DNA of 64,000 bases from Micropterus salmoides (taxonomy: Eukaryota > Chordata > Actinopteri > Centrarchiformes > Centrarchidae), in assembly GCF_014851395.1 (NCBI RefSeq), contig NW_024040928.1:11396443-11460442 (forward strand), in the 5' to 3' direction. This document shows, piece by piece, positions 21,301 to 33,404 of the stretch. The notes below the pieces were generated by a model. The model was not told the DNA's origin. It made no database searches and saw only the letters and a list, made by a program, of their open reading frames with translations. The number at the start of each line of letters is the position of its first letter. Positions within the stretch are counted from its first letter, which is position 1. A program made the position numbers and the translations under genes.

Positions 21301-24300
21301 CGACTAGACCCATCTGCATTCCATCTGCTTTACCAGAATCATTCACTCATCTCCTCTTAGCTACATGACAATGTGTGTCTGTGTATTTATTTATTTATAG
21401 AAATGTTTGCCAATAGGACAAATACAAATCATTTGCATCTCTTGTACCTGCATGTGAATTACATTCAAACTGTCAGGCAGCACGATATTTTCACTACATT
21501 ATAGCATGTTTTTGTTTCTTTTTCTCTTTTTCTGACTATTTTCAAACCCCCGTCAAACTGTATTAGTATCATTATTAGAGGCCGGCAACACTCCAAAGAA
21601 AACTCTCTCTACACATACAGAACTGATTACCATTAAAGTTTCTTTTTTCTATAATGTGTTACAGCTGTGGGCAGTGTAATGTGTAGGGTACAAGGAGAAC
21701 AGCTATGTCCATGTATGCATGTGCACACATTCAGTGTGATACAGTACCTGCAATATGAGTTCTCAGGTAACAGGCCAAGGTGTCTTCTCTGAAGCAGCAG
21801 TGAAGTGTTCAGTCCTCTTCTTGGTGCTTTCTACGAAGAAGATAAGACACTTTTGTCTTTTGTCACACTTCCTGTCGTTAAACAAGCATGGAACCCATCC
21901 AAGCCCACAGAGCATGTGTACATGTGTAGTGTTTCTCAACAAGGGAGGTACCGCCCCCCAGGGGGCGTTCCGAGGAGGATGGGGGGCGCTGGAAGCAATA
22001 TTTAGGAAAGGGGGAGCTGAAATGCATTTTGGAGGGGTTTGTTAGTTGGAAATTCTAAGGCGAGTTTACACCAAAGATTCACAACAATACGCGTTTAAAC
22101 TTTAAACTACTTGCTAAAAAAATGTGGTCTGCCACATTAAAACCTGCCAGTTTAGTCCACTGCGACTGGACGAGAAGGCGTATTTTTTCTCCCTCAGCTA
22201 CTTGTGGTGCAGCTCCGTGCTGCCTTCTCGGGAGCGGGAAGTCAGAGTATCATCTGCAAAATCTTACCCACATGGCTTTTACTGTGTAAACTCTGGAAAA
22301 TTGACGCTCTCTTTCTTGGTATTACCGTGGAAAAGTGTTTATTTCTCTGAGGAATACACCGTGAACGTCTTGTTATCGCAGTGGTTACACATTTACAAGA
22401 GGGATTTCCGCTGTCGGACTTACCCTGAAAGCAACTTCGCTGCGACACCAGCGAGTGACGAGAACCCATCTCGCGCTGTGAGTCACAGTTTGTGCCAAGG
22501 TGGACACATACAGTAGTTTCAGTAGGCTATAAAATTGTAACATTAAAAACTGAAGCTCTGACTTGCTCTGTTGGGGATTGTAGTCGGCACTTTATCAGAG
22601 GTGCTTAAGTTAACGTGTTAACATTTGTCGTGAGATTTCTGCCTGATCACAGGTGTCGGTTAGTTTCGTTTTCCCCCGGCATGAGCACCTCCTCGTCTCA
22701 TCCAATTCTGTGTCTGTCAGACGGTCGAGGGGATACTTCCAGCGAATCAGTAACATAATGCAGTATAGGGCATGTAGTAAAATATTATGAATTCTCTTTA
22801 AATAGGCTAATGACGTTAGTCTCCTAATACGTCTTTTTTTCTTTACATGTCATGTGAACACAGATAGTGGGAGAGATTCTGAATGTGCAGAAAGTTTAGA
22901 AAGTGAGTAGATAAGTTACAGTGTCTCCCGTACGTTCATTTATTTGTGGCGGCCCGTCACAATATCGATGCTGACTGCAACATATTGATTGTCGATTTTT
23001 TTTTTACTAGGCCTATTTAAAAAGGCGTACTTGATTGCAGAGCTGCAGGCAGCACGTATTCGCGCAACACATCCTCTCGCTCGGCTCTCTCTCTCTCCCT
23101 CATGAACACAGCTGCACAAATCAGTCCAACACAAGGCTGTCAATGTCGGAGACCCAGCTTTAAAAAAGTTATTAGCAAGCATGTAAGGAGCCTAGCTAAT
23201 AAGGAGAGCTAAGTTAATGTTAGAATACAGTTGGGCTTTCAACGCTAGCATGCTGTAGCTGTGCCACAGTTACACTGTCATTCTGTGGGAAACACTGAGT
23301 TATGATAAGATGATGAATAAAGTCCAGTCGATAACTGAATTAAAACTGATTAATTTATCACTGAGATTAAAAGGGGCCACAAACACAAAAATAGGTTACT
23401 TCCCCACAAAAGAGGATGTAAGACTTAATCATGTGTCACTCAACAGGGATGATATTAAATAAGTTGATCTACAGGAGAAAAATATTTAAAAGCAATAAAG
23501 AATGTCTGAGAGCCTCACTACATTATATTCTATTATAATTATATATTTTGAATTGTCACCTGCCACATGACTTTTGTGTTTCCCTTGATATAAGAAGACA
23601 TTTCCACCATAAATTGGTGCAGAAAAGGCAGAAATTGGAGCATTTTCACCAGAACACAGGAAATTAAGCATTTAAAGCTCAAAATCTTCTGGGGGAGGAC
23701 CCCCATACCCCCACTTATTAAGTGCCCCATCCAAGAAACCAGTCTCTGGCTTCACACACAGTTTCTGTGAGGAACATTCACTTATTAGTTAAATATAATT
23801 ACTTTTCACATGGCTTTTTTGTTACCTGGGAAAGTAATGAATATGTTGTTTGTCATTCAATTATGTGTTTCAACAATATTCAGGGCAATATTCATCTTTT
23901 TTGATGGGGGGCGGTAAGGGACCTGGATAATGGATAGGGGGGCGCTGGCCCAAAAAAGGTTGAGAACCACTGTGTTAGAGACTAAGGTTCATTCCCAGCT
24001 TAGTAATGAAAACTTTGTTGTGATGCTGGCAAAAAGAAGAATGTATCTGTAATCACTGTTTAATTTAAAATGTATCTCTCCTGAAATTAACCAGAAGATA
24101 TCAGGTCTGCTTGCCTTTAACAAAAATCAACGGTGAACTCAGCATTGACAGGCCATTACAGCAGTTGCTGTAGCCAAAATGCCTTAGTACAGTCTACAAG
24201 TCTACAAATTCTGTGTCTGTGAGTACCATGATAAGCTTTTATTTTGAGGACAAAGACAATTTAGGCATTTAAAGTTTCCAGCACAAGAAACAACATTAAA

Positions 24301-25132
24301 ACGCTAAAGGCTAAAAACGGATTCCTGTAACAGACTCACTTTTCTGGGCTTTTCATCCTCCGCCAGCATCTTGTTTCTCTCTTTCTCTCTCTCTTTCTCC
24401 TGCAACTGCTCTCTGGTCAGCGGGTTACAGTTGTTGTGTCCGGGCAACAGGCGGAAATAACGATTTTTCTCTGGGTCAAAGTAGAAACCAGGCAGCTCTG
24501 GCAACAGAAGAGGAGGTAAAAGTCAGCATTAAACTCTTTTATTCCTGCAATTCAAGTTCCTTCCGTGATTATCTGGTATACACTAGGGATACTCGGATTT
24601 TGAACTTTCTGATAAAGACTTCATGTGGGATCCTGATACCGGTTTTCAGCAGTTATGAAATCAGTTACTCTGATAGCTTTAACTCACTAACAGGTAAACG
24701 GTGCTTGTAATATGTTACGGCTCCAGAGAACAAATATTCAATTATGGAGAGGGTTGGTGTCTGGTACTGACCTGGTGCAGCACTGCTGGCCATGGAGGAG
24801 GAAGAAGATGAAGATGAGGGGGATGAGGAAGAGGAAGAGACGGAATGGTTTTCATATCTCCTCTGAGATGCTCTTATTGATGGCCCTGCATCGGACCTGT
24901 GAACAGAGCACCACTCGATATTAACCGAAGGATGAATGGCAGATGTTGGCACTGCATGCGCTGAGAAGTACTAAGACACACATGGCATTACCTAAAATGT
25001 GTGCCAGTATTTCACTCACCACTGCTCGTCCTGCGTTGATCTTCGCCGGTTGTCTCTGAACCAGCCGTGGCGTTGACCAGCACCTTGTCGCCTGTGCGGT
25101 CGCTGTCCTTCTCGCCTGTTCCACTTCTTCAT
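18366..25132 (-). CDS. dcaf4: DCAF4, WD40 receptor of CUL4-DDB1 ligase (13 exons)
   Basis: Minus-strand exons: 25132-25020, 24896-24772, 24497-24340, 21830-21748, 21271-21169, 21059-20916, 20711-20662, 20555-20476, 20305-20213, 19863-19766, 19632-19456, 19048-18934 and 18598-18366. Phases close exactly, giving 523 aa (human 495). DCAF4 (WDR21A) is a WD-repeat protein that binds DDB1-CUL4 and is thought to present substrates for ubiquitination. The basic N-terminus (MKKWNRREGQRPH) is followed by a serine run at about 58-72 and the diagnostic PELPGFYFDPEK then LLPGHNNCNPLT at about 79-105. WD40 blades follow, for example LYFTNRK, LFNGCRSGEIFSID, IKLWDVR and TRLWSLKDGHLLRTIPSPHP. The C-terminus carries an extra tail after YYFPYN. 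Intron 3 holds a 2-kb transposon. The three shortest exons (7, 8 and 4) were placed by phase and family similarity. Confidence 0.93.
21927..23972. mobile_element. 2-kb hAT-like element in dcaf4 intron 3
   Basis: The left end TAGTGTTTCTCAAC is the inverted match of the right end GGTTGAGAACCACTG, typical of hAT (Charlie-like) termini. GC-rich subterminal stretches (CCGCCCCCCAGGGGGCG, GGGGGCGCTGG) occur at both sides. No transposase motif was recognised inside. A 130-aa open frame at 22124-22516 resembles nothing I know. No clean 8-bp duplication is seen. The segment 23522-23705 is homologous to 54520-54679 in another element. Confidence 0.75.
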
Positions 25133-26047
25133 CCCTGCAGTGCTGTACGGACCCAAAAGTACGGATCCTCACACCACGCTGTCTTTCAGTCACCTCTATG
25201 TGTATAGTTGATGCAGCATGTTTACTTGTTAGCCAAGTTAGCAAGTTGCAATCATTAGCATTATTGAGCTAACGTTAGCGGCACATCTTTCTCGACACCT
25301 TTATATCAATGCTGGACATTAACCAGTAATAAACGTAAATGATGTTTTAATAAGCCAATAAACACGTCTGCCGTTGAAGGCAAACAATGCTTATTTTTCT
25401 TATTAAACTGATGTAACGTAGCAGTTTTAACACCTCATGAGCTAACTACTGTATAGCCCGCTCCTTCCTGCCATGTTGTCCCGCCTCCAAATGCCGTTCA
25501 TTGGCTTGTGGCTTAACAATAGTGCCTGACGTTGGAGGCATTCATTGGTTGTTTTCTTTGTGAAGTCACAGCCAGGCATCATAACATATATATTATACAT
25601 TTGATTGACGGACGATGGACATTCAAAATACTCTAAAGTACTAACACAACGTATGTGCTCCTCAATCTAAAACGTGCATTTCATTTACCCCCTTTTAATT
25701 CTGATAAATTAAAAATAAATGTTCGTATTACAGGCTGGTGGATCAGTGTCCAAACCAAACAGCCATAAACCCTTAAACCAACAAAAACTATAGATGGCAT
25801 GGTAATGATGTTTAATATTCGTATATAAAACTGTGACGTTTTCATTAAAAAAAAGGAAATTAAATTATTACTACCATGAGGACTTCATGTTGACAGATTT
25901 CTCTGAGGCCACGCCTAATGTATTGATGCTGGTGTTGTATTGGTAGGGAGCAGAGTGCCCAGGACCGCATTGGCTGTTGTGTTTTTTTTCACAAGGGTCC
26001 CAAACTACACAGAGATTTGGAATATTACGTTACAGTCCAGCAGGAAA
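25133..26047. promoter_or_regulatory. Divergent dcaf4-dpf3 promoter region
   Basis: The two start codons are 915 bp apart on opposite strands. The interval contains several CCAAT or ATTGG boxes (CATTGGTTG near 25541, GATTGGCC-like and GCATTGGCTG near 25966) and no TATA box near either start. A bidirectional promoter is inferred from layout only. Confidence 0.55.
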
Positions 26048-27422
26048 ATGGCGACTGTCATTCATAATCCTCTAAAATCGTGAGTAAATTTCAGAAAATG
26101 TTGTGAAATGATTGCATAGTTTTATTGCATGTCGTGGTTGCTGTAACTTATATAGAGTTAAACGCGCGTTTAAGTAAGAATCACAAAATATACGCTTTTG
26201 CCATGTAGCCATGTGTTTTCTGCAGGTACCGTTGCGTGTTTGATGTGTTGTGTAATTCTAATATGAAAGCATGCACTCATGCACAATCTGCAGAGAAAAC
26301 ATCTCCAACCCCGCGCGCTAATGTCCACACTCACTCTCATGCACTTGGTTTCACTTAGGCAGAAAGTTGCCATTGTCCACAATTTGCCTTATAAACACGG
26401 TTGAAAGAAGTTTGCATGCAGGGGGCTCTTTGTCAGTGCTAGATGGGAGCATTTGCATAGATAATTTCATGCAATTAATGTCACAAAGCGCACATTGAGA
26501 GGGCGACCCTCGCTCATTGCGATGCTCGTGCTTTTGCTGCGAGTGTCAAATGCATTTCCACAATGCGCAGCACATTATTATATGTTAGAATACAGTATTT
26601 AAATTAACCTCCTATCGAGCATGTAGAGGAAACCTGTAATGTGTTATGGCGGGTTTTTGATTTTAAAACGGATCACTGTCTGATCTTAATCCTAATAATA
26701 ATCGGCGAATTAGCAATTTCGGATTTGTAGAAATATTAATCACTGAGCAGCAAACATTATGTTACCTTGGAATAAAAATATGCAAAAATAGTCAAATAAG
26801 AAACTATAGTTTACTTTTTACAGACCAAGTTATTAATGCAATATTAATGGATAGAATATGAATGGAATTGAGCACAGATTTGTTGTTTGAGGCATGCAGA
26901 CAGACACCCCGTTATGTCTGCCCTGCATGAAATGCACTCATAACCTTCATCTCAGTCTATATTGCTGAATGCATGTCTGTCTCCCTGCTGGCTCAGAGCA
27001 GACGTTTGCCACAGGTCCTGTGGAATGTACCATAAAGTACCAATGTACCAGGGCATAATGATGTTTGAAACAAAGAACGTTTTGGCAGGAATAAAATTAA
27101 CTTTACTAACTTTGATCTGATGGCGTGGACAAGTGAGGTATCAATTTGCATATGTGAGAATAAAATCAGCTGTCAAATATAGTCATCAGCTGTACATCCT
27201 CTTAAGTTTTTTTTTTTTACACAACCATTCTTGTGCTTCATAACATTTTCTGTAATCATACTCAGAGGAAAGGAAAGGAGGATGAAATAAGTACAGTGAG
27301 AACGCATTATGCTCTTGTTTTGTACGCTCTTTGTTGACAACTGAAAAATATCTTACTGGACAAACAGCACTTGAAAAAAAGGCTTTAAGCTGCTGTAAAA
27401 GATTAGGCTGTAGAGAATGTAG

Positions 27423-27458
<36 letters not shown>

Positions 27459-28915
27459 CTGCAGTTGTGCATGTAGAGCAGCAGATTAGGGGCGTCCCAC
27501 TACTCTCCTTGCTCCATCTGTTGAGAGAGGGAGATGTACACGTAAAGACAGACAGACTGATGCTGGGGCAGAGGGAGAGGTGGCGGGAGGGAACCCCATC
27601 TGCCCTTCATATATGTGGCAGAACCTGCCTCCCCCATCCAATTTCTGCAAAAAGGCAAAACAATGTATGTATGTGTAGCTTGGAGGCAGGACTCCACCTA
27701 CCAAAACATAAGCCCGCACCATAATACAAGAGAAAAACTGTCTAAAAATGTATGTAAAGTTACCGTGTAGGAGTGAGTAAGAGCTAATATCAAGTAACAT
27801 ATGAGTTATTATTACCATGGGAAATACTGTTGTGGTGTACATTTCGGCCAAGCTTGTCGTCTGTCCTCAGGATGTGGCTGGTAAATCATACGCACTCCAT
27901 AGGGACGTGGTAATAATCTTGCCTGCCCTTTCGCCCAGTGCTCAGCTCTGAAAGATGAATTACAGCCGCCATCAGCCAGCAGTAAATACACCTGGCTCTC
28001 CGGACTCTTTCAGTCATGTTTAGCCGTGCATATTTACTCGATTTATTTAAACTATCAATTCTACAAAGGCTTCTTTGTGATTGCGATCTGATGTGTGAGA
28101 TGGGACTTAATGAAGAGCTGACATGAGAAGGATTCAAATGAGCGACGCAGTTCACATGGAGAGATGTGTTTTTGTGCACATTATGTGTCCTTTCACCTTC
28201 TGTCTTATCATTTTGGATTTACACTGAACACAAGAGCTGAGGTGGACAACGGCAAGGCCGTGTTTGCATAAAGATTGAAAGGACGTGGGCTGATATTTAG
28301 GGAAAGTAAAGGAGAAGGTGGTGTGTGTGGGAGGTGGAGGGGAGTCAACGTGTGTGGGGTTGTGTTTTTATTGTGTGTGTTTGTTGCGTGTGTGGGTGGT
28401 TCTGTAGCTGCCCGCCCCTCCCCCAATTTGCGTGAGAGGGAGCATGAGTGAGTGATGGAGGTATGGGGGGTGAGGGGGTTGTCTGTCTGGCTACATTTAC
28501 TGCATACATTTATACTACACCCTCAGTGCAGGGGAGAACTCTGGCCTTTGTCTACCCGAGCCCGGGGAATGGGAATGTCCGGGAATGGTTTCCAGGCATG
28601 GGGAATTAAATGGCCAGGAACATTTTTTATAGAAAGCTCCATGCAGTGATCCTGCTTTTTCCTGCTGTGCACATGGAACTGGCACGTTTTCTCTCTTTAT
28701 GTGTTTTTGTGTGTGTGTGTGTATGAGTGTGATTTCTCAGAGATGATGTGGATGCATGTTATTCTTCACATATAAAATAGTATCTTTTCCTTTGGAGACA
28801 AATTTTCTCAGATTTCCTCCAGTGATCCCATGCTGAGTGGATGTGAGTTATCGTTCAGTCCACGTCTTCAGCTTCCACTCCTTCACCTCACCAGCCTGCA
28901 GCCCCCCCCCCCCCT

Positions 28916-28952
<37 letters not shown>

Positions 28953-31159
28953 TACACACCTCCCTCGCCCCAGCAAAACAACAACAGCAGCAGCAGCATC
29001 TAAATCAGGGTTTCCCTTTTGCAACACCCTTTCCTCCTTTGCTGCTTGCTCTACCCCCCCCTTCCGACTTCACTCTGCACCTTTCCCTTTCATTCCCTTT
29101 GTATGTTTGCGCACGGGCAAGATTGTGTATGTGTGTGTGTGCGTGAGTGCGTACACACATCCTCATGTTTGAGAGAGAATGAGTGTGACAGGGTTTGAAA
29201 GGGAACACGTGTGCCCCGGGATATATCGGACCCCTCCTCTTCCCTCCCGTTCTGCCTCCTCGGCTCCTCCTTCTCTTCTTCGTCTCCCTCCTCTCTGCTT
29301 CACCCCACTGCTCGGCCTACATAGTGCCACAAAGACGCCTATCACTGCCCACATGCTCGTGCCCTGCCCTGCACTTCCTTTGGGGCCTCTTACCTATTCC
29401 CAGCCAAAAGTGGACTTCCTCTCTCCTCACTTATCTGTTGCCTAATTTGTTGTAAACCCCCATCATTCCCTGACACTATTAGCTGTGTTTAAGTTTCCTT
29501 TGAGACTAATATATATGTTCCAGTGGAACCTTTAATAGAAAGGTACATCTGTCAGGCTGAGGCTTGTATTGATAAAGAGTTAGGTTTCTAACTGAGTTAA
29601 CAGTGCAAAAACACAAGTACAAAAACGATCCTGACTGACAGTATAATTACCACTAAATACAATACAATACTATTAGTACTACTCTAAGAACGGTTACTAC
29701 AATTTTAGAATGAATGAATCTGGATCAAAAGTTATCTTCTTTTAAATCTTGAATAAAGCACCACATACAACAACCGCATCTCTGTGTCTTCTGACGTCTG
29801 AGTGTGCTCAGTTTCTAAATTATATATCGTTTATCTAAAAAGTTTGTAAAGTCATTAATCAGAAGACATGATGAAAGCATTAATAGTAAAATATATAAAG
29901 TTAATTAACTTGAATAAAATAACATTGAGGTGATCAGTTTTTACCCGGGATGTCTGTATGACTCCAAAAACAGCTGCCTTGTTGGAGTGGCACAAACTGA
30001 TTTTAGTGAAAGACATTGAAAAGATATTGAAGGACACAGAAGCACTACTGTTATAAAATATAGCATTTCTTTCAAACGCTAAGCGTTATAAAGACAGAGC
30101 AATATTTCAACTCGGCTTCTCTTCCAAGATGATCACAACACCTAAACGTCTTAATCATTAAATTGTACAGTTCACCTTATAATAAAAAAAGAAAAAGAAA
30201 AATAGAATATGTTTTTAATTCTACAGTTGTGCATCACTTGTCTGTCTTTCTCTGGTGGTCTCATGGACCCCATAACCTACGCCATTAGCCGAGATGCTGC
30301 TTCAAAGCAGAGAGCTCATTAAAATGATTGACAAAGGTGTTATTTTTTTTGTTTTGTTTTTTTCTTTAACCCAGTAAAGAAAAACAACAATCATGATACG
30401 GTTGATAATAAGAATAAAATTCAAAATTAAATAGAATTTCAACTAACAGTTATTTTCATTGTGAAGTAAATAAGTATTTTCTGAATTAACTGAAGAATTA
30501 CAAATTATAATTTCTCAGAGCTCAAGGTGACACAATGAAATTGCTGGTTCAATCTGACCTACAGCCTTAAAAAACACAAAATGGTCTGATGATAGCGAAA
30601 AGATTAAAGCAGAGAAGCTGGAAGCAGTGAAGGCAACTAAGATGTGTCACATTAAACGTTTCTGTACTTGTTGAAACGGGAAGGAAACAGGGTAGACGAG
30701 ATTGCAGACTAATGAACACGAATGTGGAGAGAAGTACGACAGTGATTTATTAAACCACCGATGAGTTCTTTCAGTGATTAATTATTCTATTTAGCAGGGA
30801 GGAACAGAGTGTTCTGCGAGCAATACATAACTGACAGAAATAGGTGGTAGATAACATTAAGATTGATGGAGAGGAGTGACATCCAGGCTGAAAGGCCGAT
30901 TTACAGAGCTACCTCTCCCCTTTGGCTAAGGATTAAGTGTAAGTTTCAATATTTATAATTCCCATAAGCTCTGTCTCGATGAGCTTTTTACCTGGAAACA
31001 TCGACCAGTGAACGTTTATCATTGATGAAACTGATGAAATGGCGCTCGGCCCATCACCGCTTCTATACTTGGCAGTGAAAAGATTGACCGTCACACACAC
31101 AAAGCTCCTCTGTGCTAGTATGGGAGCAACTGAGACAGTCACAGTGGTATATGCAGACA

Positions 31160-31198
<39 letters not shown>

Positions 31199-33364
31199 AC
31201 TGCAGATTCCATCAGTATCCAGGAAGCTGTTGACCAAGAGGAATGCGTTCCCCGACATGCAAAACTCAACTTACATAAGCCCCATCGCCAGGATCAGAAG
31301 AAGAATCATAGAAGTCGACTAATGGGTGCAAACAGGAGCACAGTACAATCTCTGATGGTTGAACCAGGTTTGGAGGGTGGGGGAGGATCTCTCAGGACAT
31401 GTAGACCGATAGACAGATGGTCTTGGAGGCATACACACACATATCCACACTCTTGACTCTCACTTAAACAAACACATGAACACACTTCTCAAACAACTGC
31501 ACAGCAGGCACACTTCGGCTTATGTAAGAGTTTATGAAGCCTGTCCGGGGACATTATACAGACGCTTTGTTGTTTGAAATAGGACAGAAACGTACAGGCA
31601 ATCTGGGATGACACAGGGAGGAAGAAGAGTGGGGAAGACAGATGAGGAGAAATGCCTGTAGGTCCACACACACACACACACATTCATTTCAGGCAACACA
31701 TAGTGAAAGCAGAGCCAACGCTTTACCTCTGGGAATGTGAGTTATGTGACAGGAAGTCTCTTCTGATGATTCGGATTTGTCTGGATCACTGTGTCATACT
31801 GTAAAAACGCAATAAACACCAGCTGCATTCCTCATCTCTGTGGGTCTCTTGACAAAAACCTCAGCCTGCAAACCGCCACATGTGTTTGAGCCCAGTTGTC
31901 ACACTGCACACACACTGGCACTGAAGGTGCACGCAGAGCCAATGTAAAGGTTTGACTTCTTGCATATTTGCTGTGCTACTGGTTCAACTGCCTCCACACT
32001 GGTGTACGTCACTAGCGCTAATTTCTCTGCTAAACCTCTCAAAAATGGTATTTGAGTGAGAGAAAGACATCTATGCCATAAAGTAATAATACATTTTAGG
32101 AAACAGGCTTTTCTGCCTTCTTGCATGTCAGAAGAGAAGATAGATACTGCGATGATAAGGGCGTCACTTTAGGTGGGGACATAAGGGCGTGATGAGACAC
32201 AATGTTGAGCATTAAACACTTAATTTCCTGCATTCTGGTGAAAATGTCTGCACTAATTTATGATGGAAATGTATTTATTTATATAAAGGGAAACAGAAAA
32301 TTTAGTCTTCACTCCTTTTTTTAAACTGGTTACAGGGAGAAAATAAAAAAAAACTGGGTCATTTGATCATCAATACCATCATTTGTTAGTTAACATTTCT
32401 TGTTTCAGAACATTTTTAACAAATGCCGCTAAAAAAGTGATGGGGACATGTCCTCAGCGTCCCCAGTGTAAATGACACCTATGTACGATCATACATTATC
32501 TGTATGGCAAGTATTAAGCTGGAGCCAGGAGATGGTTAGCTTAGCATAGCATTAAGACTGCAATGAGGGGGAAACTGCCAGCATGTCTCTTTTCAAAGGT
32601 AAAAAAATAAATCTCACTAATTAAAATGTTATATCTTGTATTGTTTTTTTTATCCGTACAAAATCACATGTGATGAGCATATATTAGTCACAGCCACACT
32701 TAAATAAGGTGTAGAATAATTTAAGTTTTTTCCATCAAAGAATATATTTTTTTGTTTTTGTTTCTGTATGCAATTAGTTTGTTGCCTTTCCTCTTGTCAG
32801 GGTTCATTTTGGTCAGCTGCTGTCCTCTGAGGAAAAAGCAATAATATTTATGGTACAGCACAGAATACCAGCAAATCTCCCATTCATTTCTGATCTTTGT
32901 CCAGATGCGGCAGTAGCCAGCTTTGAGGTGTAATTCACATTTTAGTGTGAAGAAGATGCTATAACACAGCTGTGAGATATGAACCTTCATCTGTACTCAG
33001 TTACCTTCTTCATACCTGTCTCGTCTCCTGAACTCTCTCTCCTTTCTCCTTCATTTGTAAATGCAACACCCCCTCCCACCCTCTTCCTCCGCACTGCACA
33101 CTGCACATCTTTGTGATATTCAGTGTGACCAGAGTGCTGGTCTTTGTCCAGCTGGGCATTCTTTACATATCTGTGTAGAGAGTCCACAAAGCGCCTATCT
33201 CTGCTCAGCCAGTCAGAGAGACTGGATGACTGTCTGTTGTACTGTTGAGTCATCTTGGTTTTTTCTATCTGTCTCTAATGATCTTAGCTGCAGACATTGT
33301 GCTTCTAGACAGAGACTGTGGAGATTATCGATGGCTCACATCCTGATTGATACCCTCCAGCCGA

Positions 33365-33404
<40 letters not shown>

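Noticed and set aside
22124..22516. 130-codon frame inside the dcaf4-intron transposon, considered as a transposase
   Set aside because: No zinc-finger BED, RNase H-like or hAT dimerisation motif visible; far too short.
28837..29455. Overlapping frames rich in Pro, Ser, Leu and Phe
   Set aside because: They arise from a pyrimidine-rich intronic stretch next to poly-C and CA repeats; no dpf3 similarity or phase match.
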